Source: Euryodendron excelsum
Lineage: Eukaryota > Streptophyta > Magnoliopsida > Ericales > Pentaphylacaceae
NCBI GenBank assembly: GCA_033060915.1
Contig: CM065379.1
Location: forward strand, 34,635,318 to 34,699,317
Length of the DNA stretch: 64,000 bases
Direction of reading: 5' to 3'
Below the pieces are notes generated by a model. It did no database searches. It was not told the DNA's origin and worked only from the letters and a program-made list of their open reading frames with translations. The translations under genes were made by a program, and so were the position numbers. Within the stretch, counting starts at the first letter, position 1. Each line of letters starts with the position of its first letter. Below, in pieces: positions 1 through 12,619 of the stretch.

Positions 1-1100
1 TTTTGAGAATTGCCGTGTCCCATGTCTATATCCGTGCCCATGTACATATCCATGCTTCTTTGGTTTTCATGGTCTAAACTTAATTGAAAGAACATAGGCA
101 GATGGTTATATTTCTTACCTTAATCCAGAGTTTGTGTAGATTTTCCTCCTTATTTTCTTTCTAGCTAAGCACGTTTCTCTTTAGCAAAACCAGCTAGTCC
201 TCTCTCTACAATGGTGTATAAGTCTTGTGCAAGGGTGGAGAATGCATGCAATGCATAAGCAAGGCACTTGTCTTGCGAAAAGGACACTTTTTATGCAAAG
301 GAAAAGGATGGGTGTCCCTCATAGCATGAGGTGGCACTCTCCCATGAAGTCAAGAGGTGAGTCATCAAACCCACTACCCATGTGGGCCAACAAAAATTCA
401 TATTTTAATACCAATCAGTTGATAAAATAGCCTTAAATCTAGTCCTGTTAGTGGAGTTGAGTCAGTCGACACTTTCTGCCTTGAAGTCAACTCCATGGTG
501 TGGTTAGTCAATTCTATTAGCCTCTAAACTTTAGAGTCGACTCCATCTACCTCGGGTGTTGACTCCAACACTTGGAAAACTTGAATTTCACTTACTAAGC
601 ACTCCAGCTTAGTTCAAATCAAATGTAACTCTCAATTAAGCTAAGTAATGAGTTTTTAACCATGAAAAACAAGTATACACATTAGCAAAATCATGGATTA
701 TAGTCACTCTATAGAGAGTAAAATGCAAAGATAACAGGCATGCAAATGCAAAGTAATACTTGGGGTATTACAAAATATTACAAGAACTGTTTAAGAAAAA
801 GGAGCCAAAAGAAATTATAGACATTAAAATTTTATGGATGCCCTAATCACTGCTATATTGGTCAAGATCAAAAGTCTGATCTTAACTGGTCATACAAATA
901 TGTCCTACTATGTGGACTCACCTTCTAGATACGTTTCTTAAGACCATGTACATGTGTCGAGCATTGATTGGATTTCTTAGTAGACATGGTCTTGCCACGT
1001 TAGACTCGTGTTGCCGTTAAATTGGTGTTCTCTTAAGACGTGATCGTATGCATTGGACATGTCAAAATCCTATGACTCTTCTGAAATCTTTCATGCTAGG
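1..1100. other. Non-genic DNA, no gene recognised
   Basis: No reading frame here resembles a known protein. Between about 440 and 580 there are several variants of a GAGTCGACTC / GTGTTGACTC dyad, like the dyads repeated in the solo LTR at 40855-43060. This may therefore be a decayed LTR fragment. That link is inference from motif similarity only. Confidence 0.4.
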
Positions 1101-1117
1101 CAGCCCTAACCTGTGCC

Positions 1118-1125
1118 TATAAATA
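1118..1125 (+). promoter_or_regulatory. TATA-box-like TATAAATA
   Basis: A good plant TATA box (CCTATAAATAGA context) lies here. About 40 bases downstream is AGAGAAAACCCTAACAGCTGGCACCG, split by eye into a leader-like stretch, but no coding region follows. It could be the promoter of an LTR remnant (1120-1660 has LTR-like R/U5 composition) or a chance match. Confidence 0.3.
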
Positions 1126-2453
1126 GAGTATATTCTCTTTCAGAGAAAACCCTAACAGCTGGCACCGTAACCACTGGTAATTACAAGAAGAAACCTTGGA
1201 AGGCTATTTGTGTACACGCAACTATACATTAAATACACATGGACGGCCTCTCGTTGTACATATACAGTAGAGACTCTCTACACTTCGGCAATCTCTTTAT
1301 ACGTAGATGCGCCATCCGCTCGAACAACCGATTTGATTGTGGAGCACTATTATAGCAGTTCCTCCATGATTCTTTTGGTACTCAAATCTCTGCTCTATAG
1401 TTATCAAGTTTACGCCTGCATAGTATTCAGCACAATCTTTTTGAGGCCATCAAAAGCGTCATGAGAAAATTTCCACTGTTTCGGTTGAGAACATGTTATT
1501 CTAGCCCTTAAATGAAAGATTCTCAAAGAGATCAAATCAGTGTTTTATCTTTTGTAAAAGGAATACAACAATAAAGAATTGTAAACCCATTTTTTGATAA
1601 TCAATAAGAACCAAATTTTGATAATTTGTTCCACGATTTCGATCATGTGATTTTCAGGACTTGAAATTTGTGTGCACACACACCTACTTCATAGGAAGCT
1701 CAACAAGACATTGTCGTAGTCAATTTCAATGTCACACAAGTACTTTTTGTTGCCAGTGTAGTTCTCCATCTAGGACACATAGTATTATACTACCTTTAAA
1801 TTACCTTCAGATACAGAAAAGGAAGAGGAAAACAACTTCAAGAATTTAGCCTTATTAATGTGGCCTAAGTTTTAGATTTTATGCAAAAATGACATCTAAA
1901 ACGGAGATGTGTTCTCCATCAGTGTAACTTACATCAACACCACCATCAGCATTGTCAAAATTCAGTTGTTTTCTAGTACTACTCTGGGTGTTTGCACACC
2001 CATGTGCTTGGTGTGTTATTTGACCCTCTTTGTGCTTCTCCTCATCACCATCCTGATAAGCCTGCATGCTAACATCACTGTTCACTTCAAACACTCAAAT
2101 CAACACATTATGACCACCCTTATCACCTGTCAAAAAGAAAACCTATCCATTTAAGTCATGGCATGTGTCAATGATGTTTGAAGAATTGAGATTGGTGTTC
2201 TGATGTTGATGTTGAAATAGGCTTGTTCTTCTCTCTTGTGCACATTCTTAAATGCATGATTGGGGGAGCTAAATTTTTCAAAAAAATAAATGATTTTAAC
2301 TAATTATATGAACCTTGTGGTTTGGGCTTTTGTATCCTTCATCCTAGGAGTTTTGATATGTTGATTAGTGGTTTGAATGACCCATTCTTATGTATTGGAA
2401 GCATTAGATGTTTTAACAATTTAACAAGTATGGTGATTGCCTCAGTTCTCTAG
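1126..2453. other. Upstream region of the Myb/SANT gene
   Basis: No convincing coding region. A polypyrimidine stretch ending in TTCTCTAG at about 2445-2453 looks like a splice acceptor just ahead of the ATG at 2462, so a 5'UTR exon probably lies somewhere upstream. I could not place it. Confidence 0.4.
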
Positions 2454-2461
2454 GAGAAGGA

Positions 2462-5400
2462 ATGGACAGCCAAACCACCACAAGCATTGACTGGTTAAGG
2501 AGATATTGGACACCAACAATGGAATGCTACTTTATTGATCTTATGTTAGATCATATCCATAGAGGCAACAGGGTTGGTCATACTTTCAACAAACAAGCAT
2601 GGGCAGATATGCTTACCAGCTTCAATTCAAAATTTGGATTTCAACATGACAACGATGTCTTGAAGAATCATTACGCTAATTTGTGGAAACAATTTAATGA
2701 TGTGAAGAATCTTCTTGACCAGAGAGGATTTTCTTGGGATGATACTCAACAAATTGTAGTAGCTGACAGTCATGTTTGGGATACCTATATTAAGGTACAA
2801 TGTGTCTTTATTTTACTTTTGTATCTGCCCTTATTGGCAAGTAATATGACTTGAATGGATGCAGGCTCACCCGAATGCACAATATTACAGGAATAAACCT
2901 CTGATGAACTTCAATGATTTGTGCTTGATATATGCATATACAACAGCAGATGGAAGATACAGTCGTTCCAGTCATGATATAGACTTTGATGATGAAATCC
3001 AAGGACTAAATATTGGTATGTTTCTATTCCTATCATGGGCATAGAGTAAGGTTGCAATTGGCATTGTCGTTGAGATTGAAATGCATTTTATTAGTTTTTC
3101 AATTTATTTGAGCAATTTTAAGTTTGTTAAGGCAGAGTCCTTTGTGAAGAGTCTCTCATATAGGGGGAAAAGTTCCTTAGCCATGAACTTTCAATTTATT
3201 GTTTGTTAAGTGTGTTAATGCAAAGTCCCTTGTGAAGAGGGTCCCAGCCACGGCAATGGTTCATCTTGTAATCTAGTTATGTTTAATTTATTGTTATTAT
3301 TACGACATGATCACAAATTGACTGAATTTACTTATCAAAAAGAAAATGATAACAATTGACAGAATTCAATTCCCACTGAAGTTCATTATGTCCAAAATCA
3401 TAGCAGCCGCAGCTGTAACTATTTAGCCGACTTTAAGCAGTTCCACAAGCAATTACTGGGTAGCCTTATCATGGTTTATCATCAGCCATGCCACACCTGA
3501 AAAAATTTGGGGCTCATGCAGTTGTAAAGAATATGTAGTCACTAATGCAACAAAAACAATCTCAAAGACGATGTCTTATGAGCTAAGTAGTTAATATAAG
3601 TTTAGCTCCGGATAAGAACATGGTGTCCTATAATCTCTTTATTAATTGGTGGGGCTGAGGTCTGTCAGATGGTGATGTTACAATAGGTTTGAGCGAACTG
3701 TGAACTACTTGTGGGGTGATCTTTGGATTTGTTATATTTGATGTTCTAAGATACGACTAAACCAGTAGATCTAGTTTTATTATCAAATGTGCCTGCCCTC
3801 CAAAGTTCACCTTAATTTTATTATCCAGGAGAATATCAGTAATGCTTGTTTGTCATCTTTATTTACTTATTTTTTTTCAATACTTTTCTCTTAGGGACTT
3901 GGGGTTACATGTAATTGGAATAAATGTATATTAGGATAAGACTTCGAATTATAATTGCAAAGTTAATGTACTATATGTATTCATGATGGCAGTCTAAACA
4001 ATTTCTTGTTAATGTAGTAACCGCAGGAATGAACAGTTAATCATGTACAAAGATTTTTTTTGTGTGTAGTTGAAGGAAAGGAGGCCCAGACCGCCACTGT
4101 TAGCAACTGTACAAGGACATATTGGTCACTACCAATGGACCATTGTCTTATTGGCTTGTTACTAGACCAGGTGCTAAGAGGGAATAAAATTGGGCATGCA
4201 TTCATAACTCAGTCTTGGAATGAAATGGTGAAGTCATTCAATTCAAAATTTGGGCCTCATTATAACAAGGAGGACTTGATGAATCGATATAAACATTTGA
4301 GGCAGCAATATAATGACGTAAGGATTCTTCTTAATCACTGTGGGTTTTCTTGGGATGAAACCCGAGAAATGGTTACTGCTGAAGATTATATTTGGGATTC
4401 TTATGCTAAGGTGAACCACCATTCACCTGATTTTACTGAGTTTTGTTTTGTTGGATGGTTCATTTGCTAATGCATAACTGGGCAGGTATATCCTGATGCT
4501 CAATTGTACAAATTTAAAACTGTCCCGGGCTACTGCCATTTGTGTGTTATATATGGTGATGAAGATTCTAATGGAAGACCTGACTGTAAGGCTCACAATG
4601 AAGACCTCAATGGTAAGGATCCAGGTTAGATGATTGGTATCTTTTTACTTCAACCTTGAAAAAGTGATAAAATGTTTTTTGCTACATGGTTTACAAACTA
4701 TCAGCACAAGCAATGACATTGCTAGGGGGAAATGATTACAGGTGCTTCTTAGAACCAATTGAATAGTAAAGTGGCATGCTTCTTTATGTTACATTAGTTA
4801 ATAGGACTTATAAATGTTGCATGTTTTGAATGTTGATGTATACACAGTTAATTATCTGAACAAATAATCTATTAAAGATGACACAATTCTCCCAATTTTC
4901 AAACCAAACTTCCTGGATTGATTTTCTCAGATATTGGATATATTGTTTGTAATATCTGTATTATTTGCAAAATCTCACAAAAAAATGACATCCTATGCTC
5001 CCTTCTATTGCTTTCCCCACTCCCTATTCCAGAACCAACCCCTAGCCGCACCCCCCCCTCTCTTCCTCTCTCTCCTCCTCCTCCTGTGTGAGCTAATGCT
5101 AAGTGAAACAAATTCATGCAAGCTTACCTTGTATGATTTTCAGTATTTGTGCATGCCTGTATTCATTGTCTAATCAAAAAGATATATCGTTATATTTTCT
5201 TATCAAAGTCTCTGATTCTTAATAGGAAAGGACATTCAATGTAATGCAAATAGTGATTATTCAAGGACAGATTGGAAACCTTCAATGGACCGCTATCTCA
5301 TTGATCTTTTGCTAAAACAAGTGCATAAAGGGCATAAGATTAATCACATTTTCAACAAACAAGCATGGATAGATGTTGTGGCATCGTTCAATGATGTATT

Positions 5401-8400
5401 TGGATCACGACACGACAAATGTGTTTTGAAGGGTCAGTATAAAAGTTTGGGGAAGTTATACAATGATGTGAAAAATCTCATTGACCTGGGTGAATTTTCT
5501 TGGGACGAATCACAGCAAATGGTCACAGCACCTGAGGATGTTTGGGATGCTTACACCAAGGTGCATTGTTTATTGCTTTGAGATACATTACATGTGAGTT
5601 CAGATTGGCAGTAGCTTACATATGGTATATGCAGGAGCACCCAGATGAGACATCGTTCAGAACCAAAAAAATGCCAAATTATAATGATTTATGCGTGGTT
5701 TATGGAAATTTGACTTCTGAAGGAAGACAGAGCCAATCAGATCAAGATGTGGGCTTCAATGGTGATGGTGAGTTTTCGTTCTGATGAGATTTAAGCTGTT
5801 ATTATTTAATCACTATTGTGTCAACAAGAAATCAGCGACAATCATTCTCAGCATTGGATAAGTTTGGAATCTATGAGTATTAAATTAAATTGCCCGGATT
5901 ACCCTAAATGAATTGACGCATGATGCATATAGTTGTTTCTTTATAAAAGCAAGTTTAAAGGTATTTAATGAACACAAGCCCATTATTTTTACCTCATGTC
6001 CTTCTTTAATGTGTTGAAGGATGGGATTTTCAAGCTTTTGAAAATGGCAGTTGTCTGAGGTCTTATTGGACACCACCCATGGACCGATATTTCATTGATT
6101 TAATGCTAGAGCAGATCCGTAAAGGGAATATGGTTGATCAGAATTTCAAGAAACAAGCTTGGAGGGATATGGTGGTAAAGTTTATTGCAAAATTTGGGTC
6201 TCAGAACCATAAAGATGTTCTAAAGAGTCGTTTTGAGAATTTGAGGAATCTATTCGATGATATGAGAACACTTATTGATCATGGTGGGTTTGCATGGGAT
6301 GAAATGCAGCAGATGATAACTGCTAGTGGTGAGATCTGGGATGATTATATCAAGGTGCATATTTCCGTCCAGCTGCCTTATAACATCCATTACATTTAAG
6401 ATTTTAGTGTGTAGTAGCTTACATTCTGCATAACCAGGAACACCCTGATGCACAATCATACCGAAGTAGAGCTCTCCCAAACTATAATGATTTGTTTTTG
6501 ATATATGGAAATGCAAGTGCTAATGGAAGGCTCAACCATGCAAGTTATTGTACCAATCTTGACAACGACGCCGTGGGAGTAAACATTGGTGAGTTATTCC
6601 CCTCTCTCTCTTTCTCTAAGCTTATTTGATATGCATGAACCACAACTATTGTCTTTATATTGGTGACTCACTTGGAGAATTGAGACAACAAGCATAAATG
6701 CTGTCTATGGCCATCTGCAAGTTGCTCGTTATGCTTTAATCTCAAATGCGATGATTGTGCATATGCTTGTGTGATTTATCTGACTGTGTATCTTGGATGT
6801 TGTATGGGAGTGTAATGATTTATGTACCAGTATTACAAAACCCGGTGGGCAGTGAAGGCTCATTTAGTAGACAGCGAGCTTCAAAGCTCTTAAGAGCCAT
6901 TCAAAGCAAAAGATCGAGGTCATTTGAAGGAATAAAGATAAGGCGATCTTCTCTTTTGTAGGAGAATTTGGAAGGGGGCAAACTTCTCGAATTATGTAGG
7001 AGAATTTGGAATCTTTTAACTTTAATGGGGCATAGAATTTTTTTGCAATACCTTGTGCGCACATGGGTTTTTCCACCTTTTGGTGCTCTGTAATGATATG
7101 CTGTTTACTGATACCACCCCCCACCACACAAAAAAGAAAAAAAAATAATGCCATAATATACGGGAAAAATGGATTTGTCCATAATTCTATATCATGCATA
7201 GTGCAAATATTCAATCTTCATAGTATCCAATGCACCTTATACAGGAGGGATGCCCGCTTCTTGGGCATGCTTTCGAATCTGTTTTTATGTTATTTCGTAC
7301 TGTCACCTCTTACTGATATTTTTTCTCAATGTATAGGTCAAGAGGATGATCAATCCTCTGCTGGTAGTGATACTCTAAGCATTGCTTGGACAAAGCCAAT
7401 GGACCGTTATTTCATTGATCTTATGTTAGAGCAGGTGCTTGAAGGGAATAAAGTTGACCATACGTTCAATAAGCAAGCTTGGGTCTCTATGATCACATCA
7501 TTCAATGAAAATTTTGGACTTCAGCTTGACAAATATGTATTGGAAAGTCGGTACCTAAGCTTGATGAAACATTATAACGACATCAGCACTCTTCTCAACC
7601 AGAATGGCTTCACATGGGATGAAATACAACAAAAAGTAACAGCGGATGATGATGTTTGGGAAGCTTATATTGAGGTCCATTTCTTACACTTGTATACCTG
7701 AATTCAGCATAATACAAAACCTGACAATATTGACTGAAAAACTAATAATAAGTTAATAAGTATTTCAGTCTTGCACACTGAAATACTGGTGCCAGTTCTG
7801 TGAAGTAGGGTATTAGAAATGTCAATTCAAATTGCTTAGAGTTTACCTTGTTAATTGATCCCTCATATGTCATAATGATGGTTTTCAGGAGCATCCGAAT
7901 TCAGCATTATACAAAGGTAAAATGTTGGAGAGTTACAATGATTTGAGCATTATTTTCAGTAATGGGATTCAAGATGGAAGATCAAGTTATCTGTGTCCAG
8001 AAATGGGTATTCATGATAATGACCTAGAAATGGGGATGGATGGGATATTTGGAGCTCTACAGTCCGTAATTAATGATATTGAAGTGTCCAATCCAAGGAA
8101 AAGACTTCAATCCGCAACACCATTAACTTCAGCACGTGGGAGAAAGGTCAAGAAAACCAGGATGGAGTTGCAAGAAGCAGGTAGAAGTAATAGACTGGAC
8201 AAGAATTGTAGCTCAATAGAAAGCATTGTTGATGCACTTCAAGCTGTACCAGACATGGATGATGAGCTCTTCTTGGATGCTTGTGATCTTTTGGAAGAAG
8301 AGAAAAAAGCTAAGGCTTTTGTGAAGATGGACATCCCACATCGAAAGAAGTGGCTAATAAGAAATCTCCGTGCACAATGTCCTCCATATTTTTCTCTGTG

Positions 8401-8401
8401 A
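2462..8401 (+). CDS. Five-repeat Myb/SANT-like DNA-binding protein (10 exons, 918 aa)
   Basis: Likely nuclear DNA- or chromatin-binding protein of the plant Myb/SANT-like (Myb_DNA-bind_3) family, related to At2g24960-type proteins and more distantly to PIF/Harbinger accessory Myb proteins. Exons: 2462-2794, 2865-3015, 4070-4410, 4486-4612, 5226-5560, 5635-5767, 6020-6354, 6438-6588, 7337-7674 and 7889-8401. All junctions are GT-AG and the sum is 2757 nt, 919 codons with stop, in one open frame. Myb/SANT-like domains lie at about residues 15-111, 177-275, 332-429, 488-585 and 650-748. Each has W-P/T-x-M-(D/E)-x-x-(F/L)-I-x-L-(M/L)-L, then K/TQAW, then F-x-W-D-E, and ends in W-(D/E)-x-Y-x-K/E. 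Each is followed by a short exon with the motif HP-(D/N)-A...YNDL..IYG. The C-terminus (about 830-918) has FLDACDLLEEEKKAKAF and HRKKWLIRNL, typical of the family tail. The intron inside every repeat unit is phase 0 and the intron between units is phase 1. ATG 2462 is chosen because it follows an acceptor and opens the first repeat. Confidence 0.88.
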
Positions 8402-9639
8402 GGTATGTGGTTTTGACTTACTGAGTGTAGGTTTGATTAGATGGGTGTATATATAAAGTGTAAGAAAGATTGTGTCAGATGAAAGTGATTTTAGAATCAG
8501 ATTCCTACTTCCTTTCTACCGTCATTGAAATCCTGAGTTTCACTCTGTAAGGAGTCAACAGGCAATTGCTGTTGATATGTTGTGTTTCTTTCGTTGGCAT
8601 GCTTTCAAGCGGTTATGCCCGGACCCGGACAATTGCTGTGGACAAGCCGCACCTAGACTGTATAGTATGAAAGAAGGTTCTTTCAAATCATAAAAGAATG
8701 ATGGTTGAGTAATCGAATTTGAGACTCAAGCATGAAAATCAACCGATTGGTTTGGTACTAGCAAAGGTTTTACTATCACTAAAATTTGGTTGCCTTCTCT
8801 CTCTAAATTTGTTAATTTACCCATCTATTTAAAGCAAGCTCTATTTTGAATTGGAATTTTTGCAAGTTCGCCAATTTTCGTTTATTCAAACCATGCTTGC
8901 ATTATTCTCAGTTGAATTTCGAATGTTTGGTGGCAATGTTTCCACCTGATTAATTAATCACCAGTACCCAAAGAACTATTTCAACTTCAATTTGGTCCTA
9001 GTTTCAAGCTCACCTGTTTTTCAATATTTCCCTACTCTCTCCTAACTGATGACCCAAAAAAAAAAAAAAAATTATTGTTATTTGGGCTTATGAGACAGGC
9101 CTCGTAGGTTTAAAACTTTAAAATACTGAAAATAGTCTCTTCACTTATAGGTGTAAAACTTTAAAATACTAAAAATAGTTTCTTCACGTATAAAATAACG
9201 TAATAGTGGAAGGTAATAGTGGAAGGTACACTTGACGATTGAAATGTACACTTGAAGATTGACGATTGAAAGGTTACAATCTAAATCTAAATATGCACTT
9301 ATAGACCAAGTCCAATCCCCTCAGAAGTTTGTGGGAGTCTAGCACTCCAGCCCAATTGAACTCCTCTGGGCACATGGGACCATGTCCCACACTCCCACCA
9401 CCATCAAAATGACTTATTGGAGTTTAGTACAACTTTAACAGGTTGTTTGAAACTTAAAAAAAGAAAGAAAGAAAGATGAAGAGAAAATAGAAAGTTTTAT
9501 TCTTTTTCTTGTTTGCTTTTAATTTAGGAGAGAATAAAAGAAAAGGAGAAAAGAAACTACTTTTTCTATAAATTTTCACCTTTTCTTTTACCTCTTTTTT
9601 CATTCCGTGAGTTCCAAACAGGTTGTAAGTTAAAAAAAA
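8402..9639. other. Downstream and intergenic DNA
   Basis: Probable 3'UTR of the Myb/SANT gene, then AT-rich DNA. A roughly 50-bp unit (TTTAAAACTTTAAAATACT...) is duplicated in tandem at about 9107-9190, followed by short duplications (AGTGGAAGGTA twice, ACACTTGA/GACGATTGAA variants) to 9270. A-runs are at 9056-9070 and 9633-9652. No gene is seen. Confidence 0.5.
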
Positions 9640-10496
9640 AAAAAAAAAAAAAGGACAAACATGTAATTCCATTGAGCCCATAATGGCATTTCTGTCAAGA
9701 AAAGAAATGCTTCGATGCAGATGATAAGAGTCACAATCGAACTCTCGCTTTCTGTTGGTTGACAAACAGACAATCTTTGCTGCGGGGTTCGTACTTGGTG
9801 TTTCTGAAACCCTAGAATCTGTCGTCCACTGTACGGAAGAAAAGAAAACAAAAAAGGAAAACCCAGAAGACACAGGTTCGATTAATTAATCCATGATTAT
9901 TCAAAGTTTTTCAATTTTCTCCTTTTTTTTTTTTGGTTGGGTACATGTACTTTTTAAGTTTTAGTTTCAGGGGTTTTGATCTGTTTATGGATTTTTCTTT
10001 TCCAGTGATTCAAATCTCTCTGATAAGAGGAGCAGCAGCATAAATTTCAAGAAAGAGGTACCCCTCTCTCTCTATCGGCGATGTGTATCTATGTATGTGG
10101 TCTTGCATGCGTGTATATTTATCTATATATGTATGTAAAGCTTATAGCATGGCTCGAATATTTTTCGGTTTCTGTTGTTCAGTTTGATTTAGTTAACATT
10201 CCATATCGAAGCGGCATGTAATTGGAGAAAGATTGGGGATTCCATTTTCTTCTTTTTCTTTCAAGATTGCTTTATTCTGTGTTGATTTACAAGGGTTTGG
10301 GTCCTCTCCAGGCTTCTCTAGATGTTGGTTTGAGTTGTTTGGCGAGGAAAATGTTGTTGATTTGAAGCCATTCGGTGAATCAATGGCTTAAAATGATCTT
10401 CAGTGAATCAATGGCTTAAAATGATGTCCATTCTATTTTCAGAGCTGATCGAATCCAAGTCACAATATGGAGGATCTGGAGAGTTATGATGTGGAG
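9640..10496 (+). other. Candidate distal 5'UTR exons of the NF-YC gene
   Basis: The stretch has leader-like composition and plausible splice sites: a first exon ending near 9873 (ACACAG|GTTCG), a small exon 10006-10057 (acceptor TTTTCCAG, donor GAG|GTACCC) and another at 10443-10496 (acceptor TATTTTCAG, donor GAG|GTGATC). The last contains an upstream ATG at 10467 in a short frame. Nothing else nearby uses them, and the next plus-strand gene is NF-YC, whose ATG sits 18 bases after a good acceptor at 19909-19910. NF-YC genes commonly have leader introns. The assignment is inference; RNA-seq junctions would settle it. Confidence 0.35.
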
Positions 10497-10554
10497 GTGA
10501 TCCATGTTTGCGAATGAGTCAGTTGACTTGACACATTGAATAAGGCCATTTAGG

Positions 10555-10557
<3 letters not shown>

Positions 10558-10592
<35 letters not shown>
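10558..10592. repeat. (AAT)n microsatellite
   Basis: About 11-12 uninterrupted AAT/TAA units. Confidence 0.9.
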
Positions 10593-10593
<1 letters not shown>

Positions 10594-10599
10594 GTCCCT

Positions 10600-11929
10600 T
10601 CAGGTTTTTATCCTGGCTAAGTGATTTTTGTCATGTCTTCTTGTTACATACAGTCTTCCATTTTGTATGTTGCTTGCCCCTCAATATTAAATTGATGTGT
10701 CAAATTCCATTTTCAGGTTAAACCATTGTTGTGAAGGAAGTTTGTCCAAGATTTTAACACACTTATACGTTTTTTAAGATAGGAAAATTTTTAAGAGACA
10801 TTAAAATGCCTGAGGCATGATTTGTTGACCCAAGGAAATACTGAAAGGGGGAATGGGGGAGAGAAAGGGAAAATTTTGCATTTTTTAACTTGAATGGTTT
10901 CCCAGATTCCTAAGAAACACGTGTTATAATACTCAAATTTTCAATGTTCTTTAGATGTCACCAATGTGATCATATAATGTTTCAGATATATTTGCCACAA
11001 TCTCCACTTGTTCTGCTCCTCAAATTTCTGTTTTGGTTCTTGTCGCGGGTTCTTGATGCTTTTGTTCCTCTTCACCAAACACCTTGGTCCGTCCTAGACT
11101 CCCAGTAAGTGTTTCCTTCTAGTCCAAACTCTTACCTTGCGTTACATATTCAAAATATAAGGTTATAACTGCATTTCTTGCTCTCTTGCCTTTTTTATTG
11201 TTTTGTTAAAAAAAAGGTCTTACAAGGGAATTTGGGTGTTTTATTTATTCCACTTTCTCACATCAAAATTTGAGAATTAGCATCCTAAGGCAAAATGAGG
11301 GGAGCAATCGTCCATCTTGGGTTGAAAACCCTAACTCTAACTAAAGACGAAGGAGATCGATGTCTTCGCTTCTTGATCACATAACAAGGAAGGAGCGTGT
11401 GGCGATCCCTATGGTACCACAATACTCTACTACTCTAGCGAATTTCGTTTTTAGAATAACGTTTCGAAATATGGTACTTTAGTGTTCCAAAATAGTGAAT
11501 TTAGTGATCCAAATGGATCCTAAACTTTTTTCCTATTTATATATCTAAAGGTTACCTAATGGAAGAAAAAAATCAATTATAATGAACAAAAATATAAATT
11601 AATTTGACAAAAATATAGGAAGAATAGAATTTTGACATAACAATATGTAAAAAAAAAATAGGCCATAATACTTCTAGAATGTGTCTTTAGATAATTAATT
11701 TAAAAAAGCATAAATTATGTTTTATTAAATGTTTGATTATTAAAAAAAATTCTTCTAGAAGTAGCTTAATTTTAATAGTATACTTTATAGAAGTCTACCT
11801 CTAGCGTACCATATTTTAGAACATGTGACGTACCATGTTCCCGTTCTCGTTCCACGTACTAGAACGATCCGGTTCCAAGTAACATAGTGCGGTCCATTTG
11901 GTTGTGGGCCTCAGAGTTGTGTGGAGCTT
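10600..11929. other. AT-rich non-coding DNA, possible small DNA-element remnant
   Basis: No coding frame. The block at about 11405-11880 is bounded by oppositely oriented ATGGTAC motifs (11410, 11473 versus 11805, 11829) and has an AT-rich core, which suggests a decayed MITE. I could not define its ends or a target-site duplication. Confidence 0.3.
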
Positions 11930-12611
11930 TATTGGAATCTTCAACAAATCGGTATGTGGGTTTCTATGTTTATCTAGGTGGTGGTTAGAGGTGGGTGGAC
12001 GCTCGCAGCCTTTAAAAAAACCGTGGGGGGTAGGTTTTTGTATATAAATGTTGTGGGAGAAGGTTGGAGGTTGCACATTTACATACTAGAGGGGGTTGAG
12101 AATTACAGATGGAGGGCAGTGGGTAAGAAATTTTTGGAGTTTGGAGGTTCTTGGATAAGGTGGGCGAGCCTTTCATGTAGGTGGCAGCTATAGACGAGTG
12201 GCTACAGAAGCATTTCAAGGTGGAGAGTCGAAGGAAAGGCAGTGGTTGCCACATAGAAGTGGATTGGAACGTAATGAGGGATGATACAGAGGAAGCAAGT
12301 TTGGTGGCATTGTAGCCTTGTGAGAAGATCGGAGAAGGAAATTTTTGACAATTGTGGATGTGGGTGTGGAGCCATGGTGCTTCCAGATTTCGTTTTGGGT
12401 AGAGTCAGGGCCAAGAATGGAAACTAGGGTGAATTTCAGTAGCCAGGAGGTCCCATTGAGGAGGAGTGAGGTGGGCAGCATTTGGGTCTAATGTGGCTGA
12501 AGCGCGTGGCTCTGGTTTGAAAGGGTGGCTTGGCAGCAGGACACGTGGCTAGTTGGACTTGAAACCATTTCAAGTCTGGGATTTAAATTTTCTGAGAGAT
12601 GAGAATAGGGA

Positions 12612-12619
12612 CAGGTGGC
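12612..12619. repeat. hAT target-site duplication, left copy (CAGGTGGC)
   Basis: Identical to 16819-16826. Eight bases is the standard hAT duplication length. Confidence 0.9.

Noticed and set aside
9454..9873. 139-residue minus-strand frame rich in F and S
   Set aside because: It arises from A-rich plus-strand DNA and an A20 run, and lies in the probable NF-YC leader.
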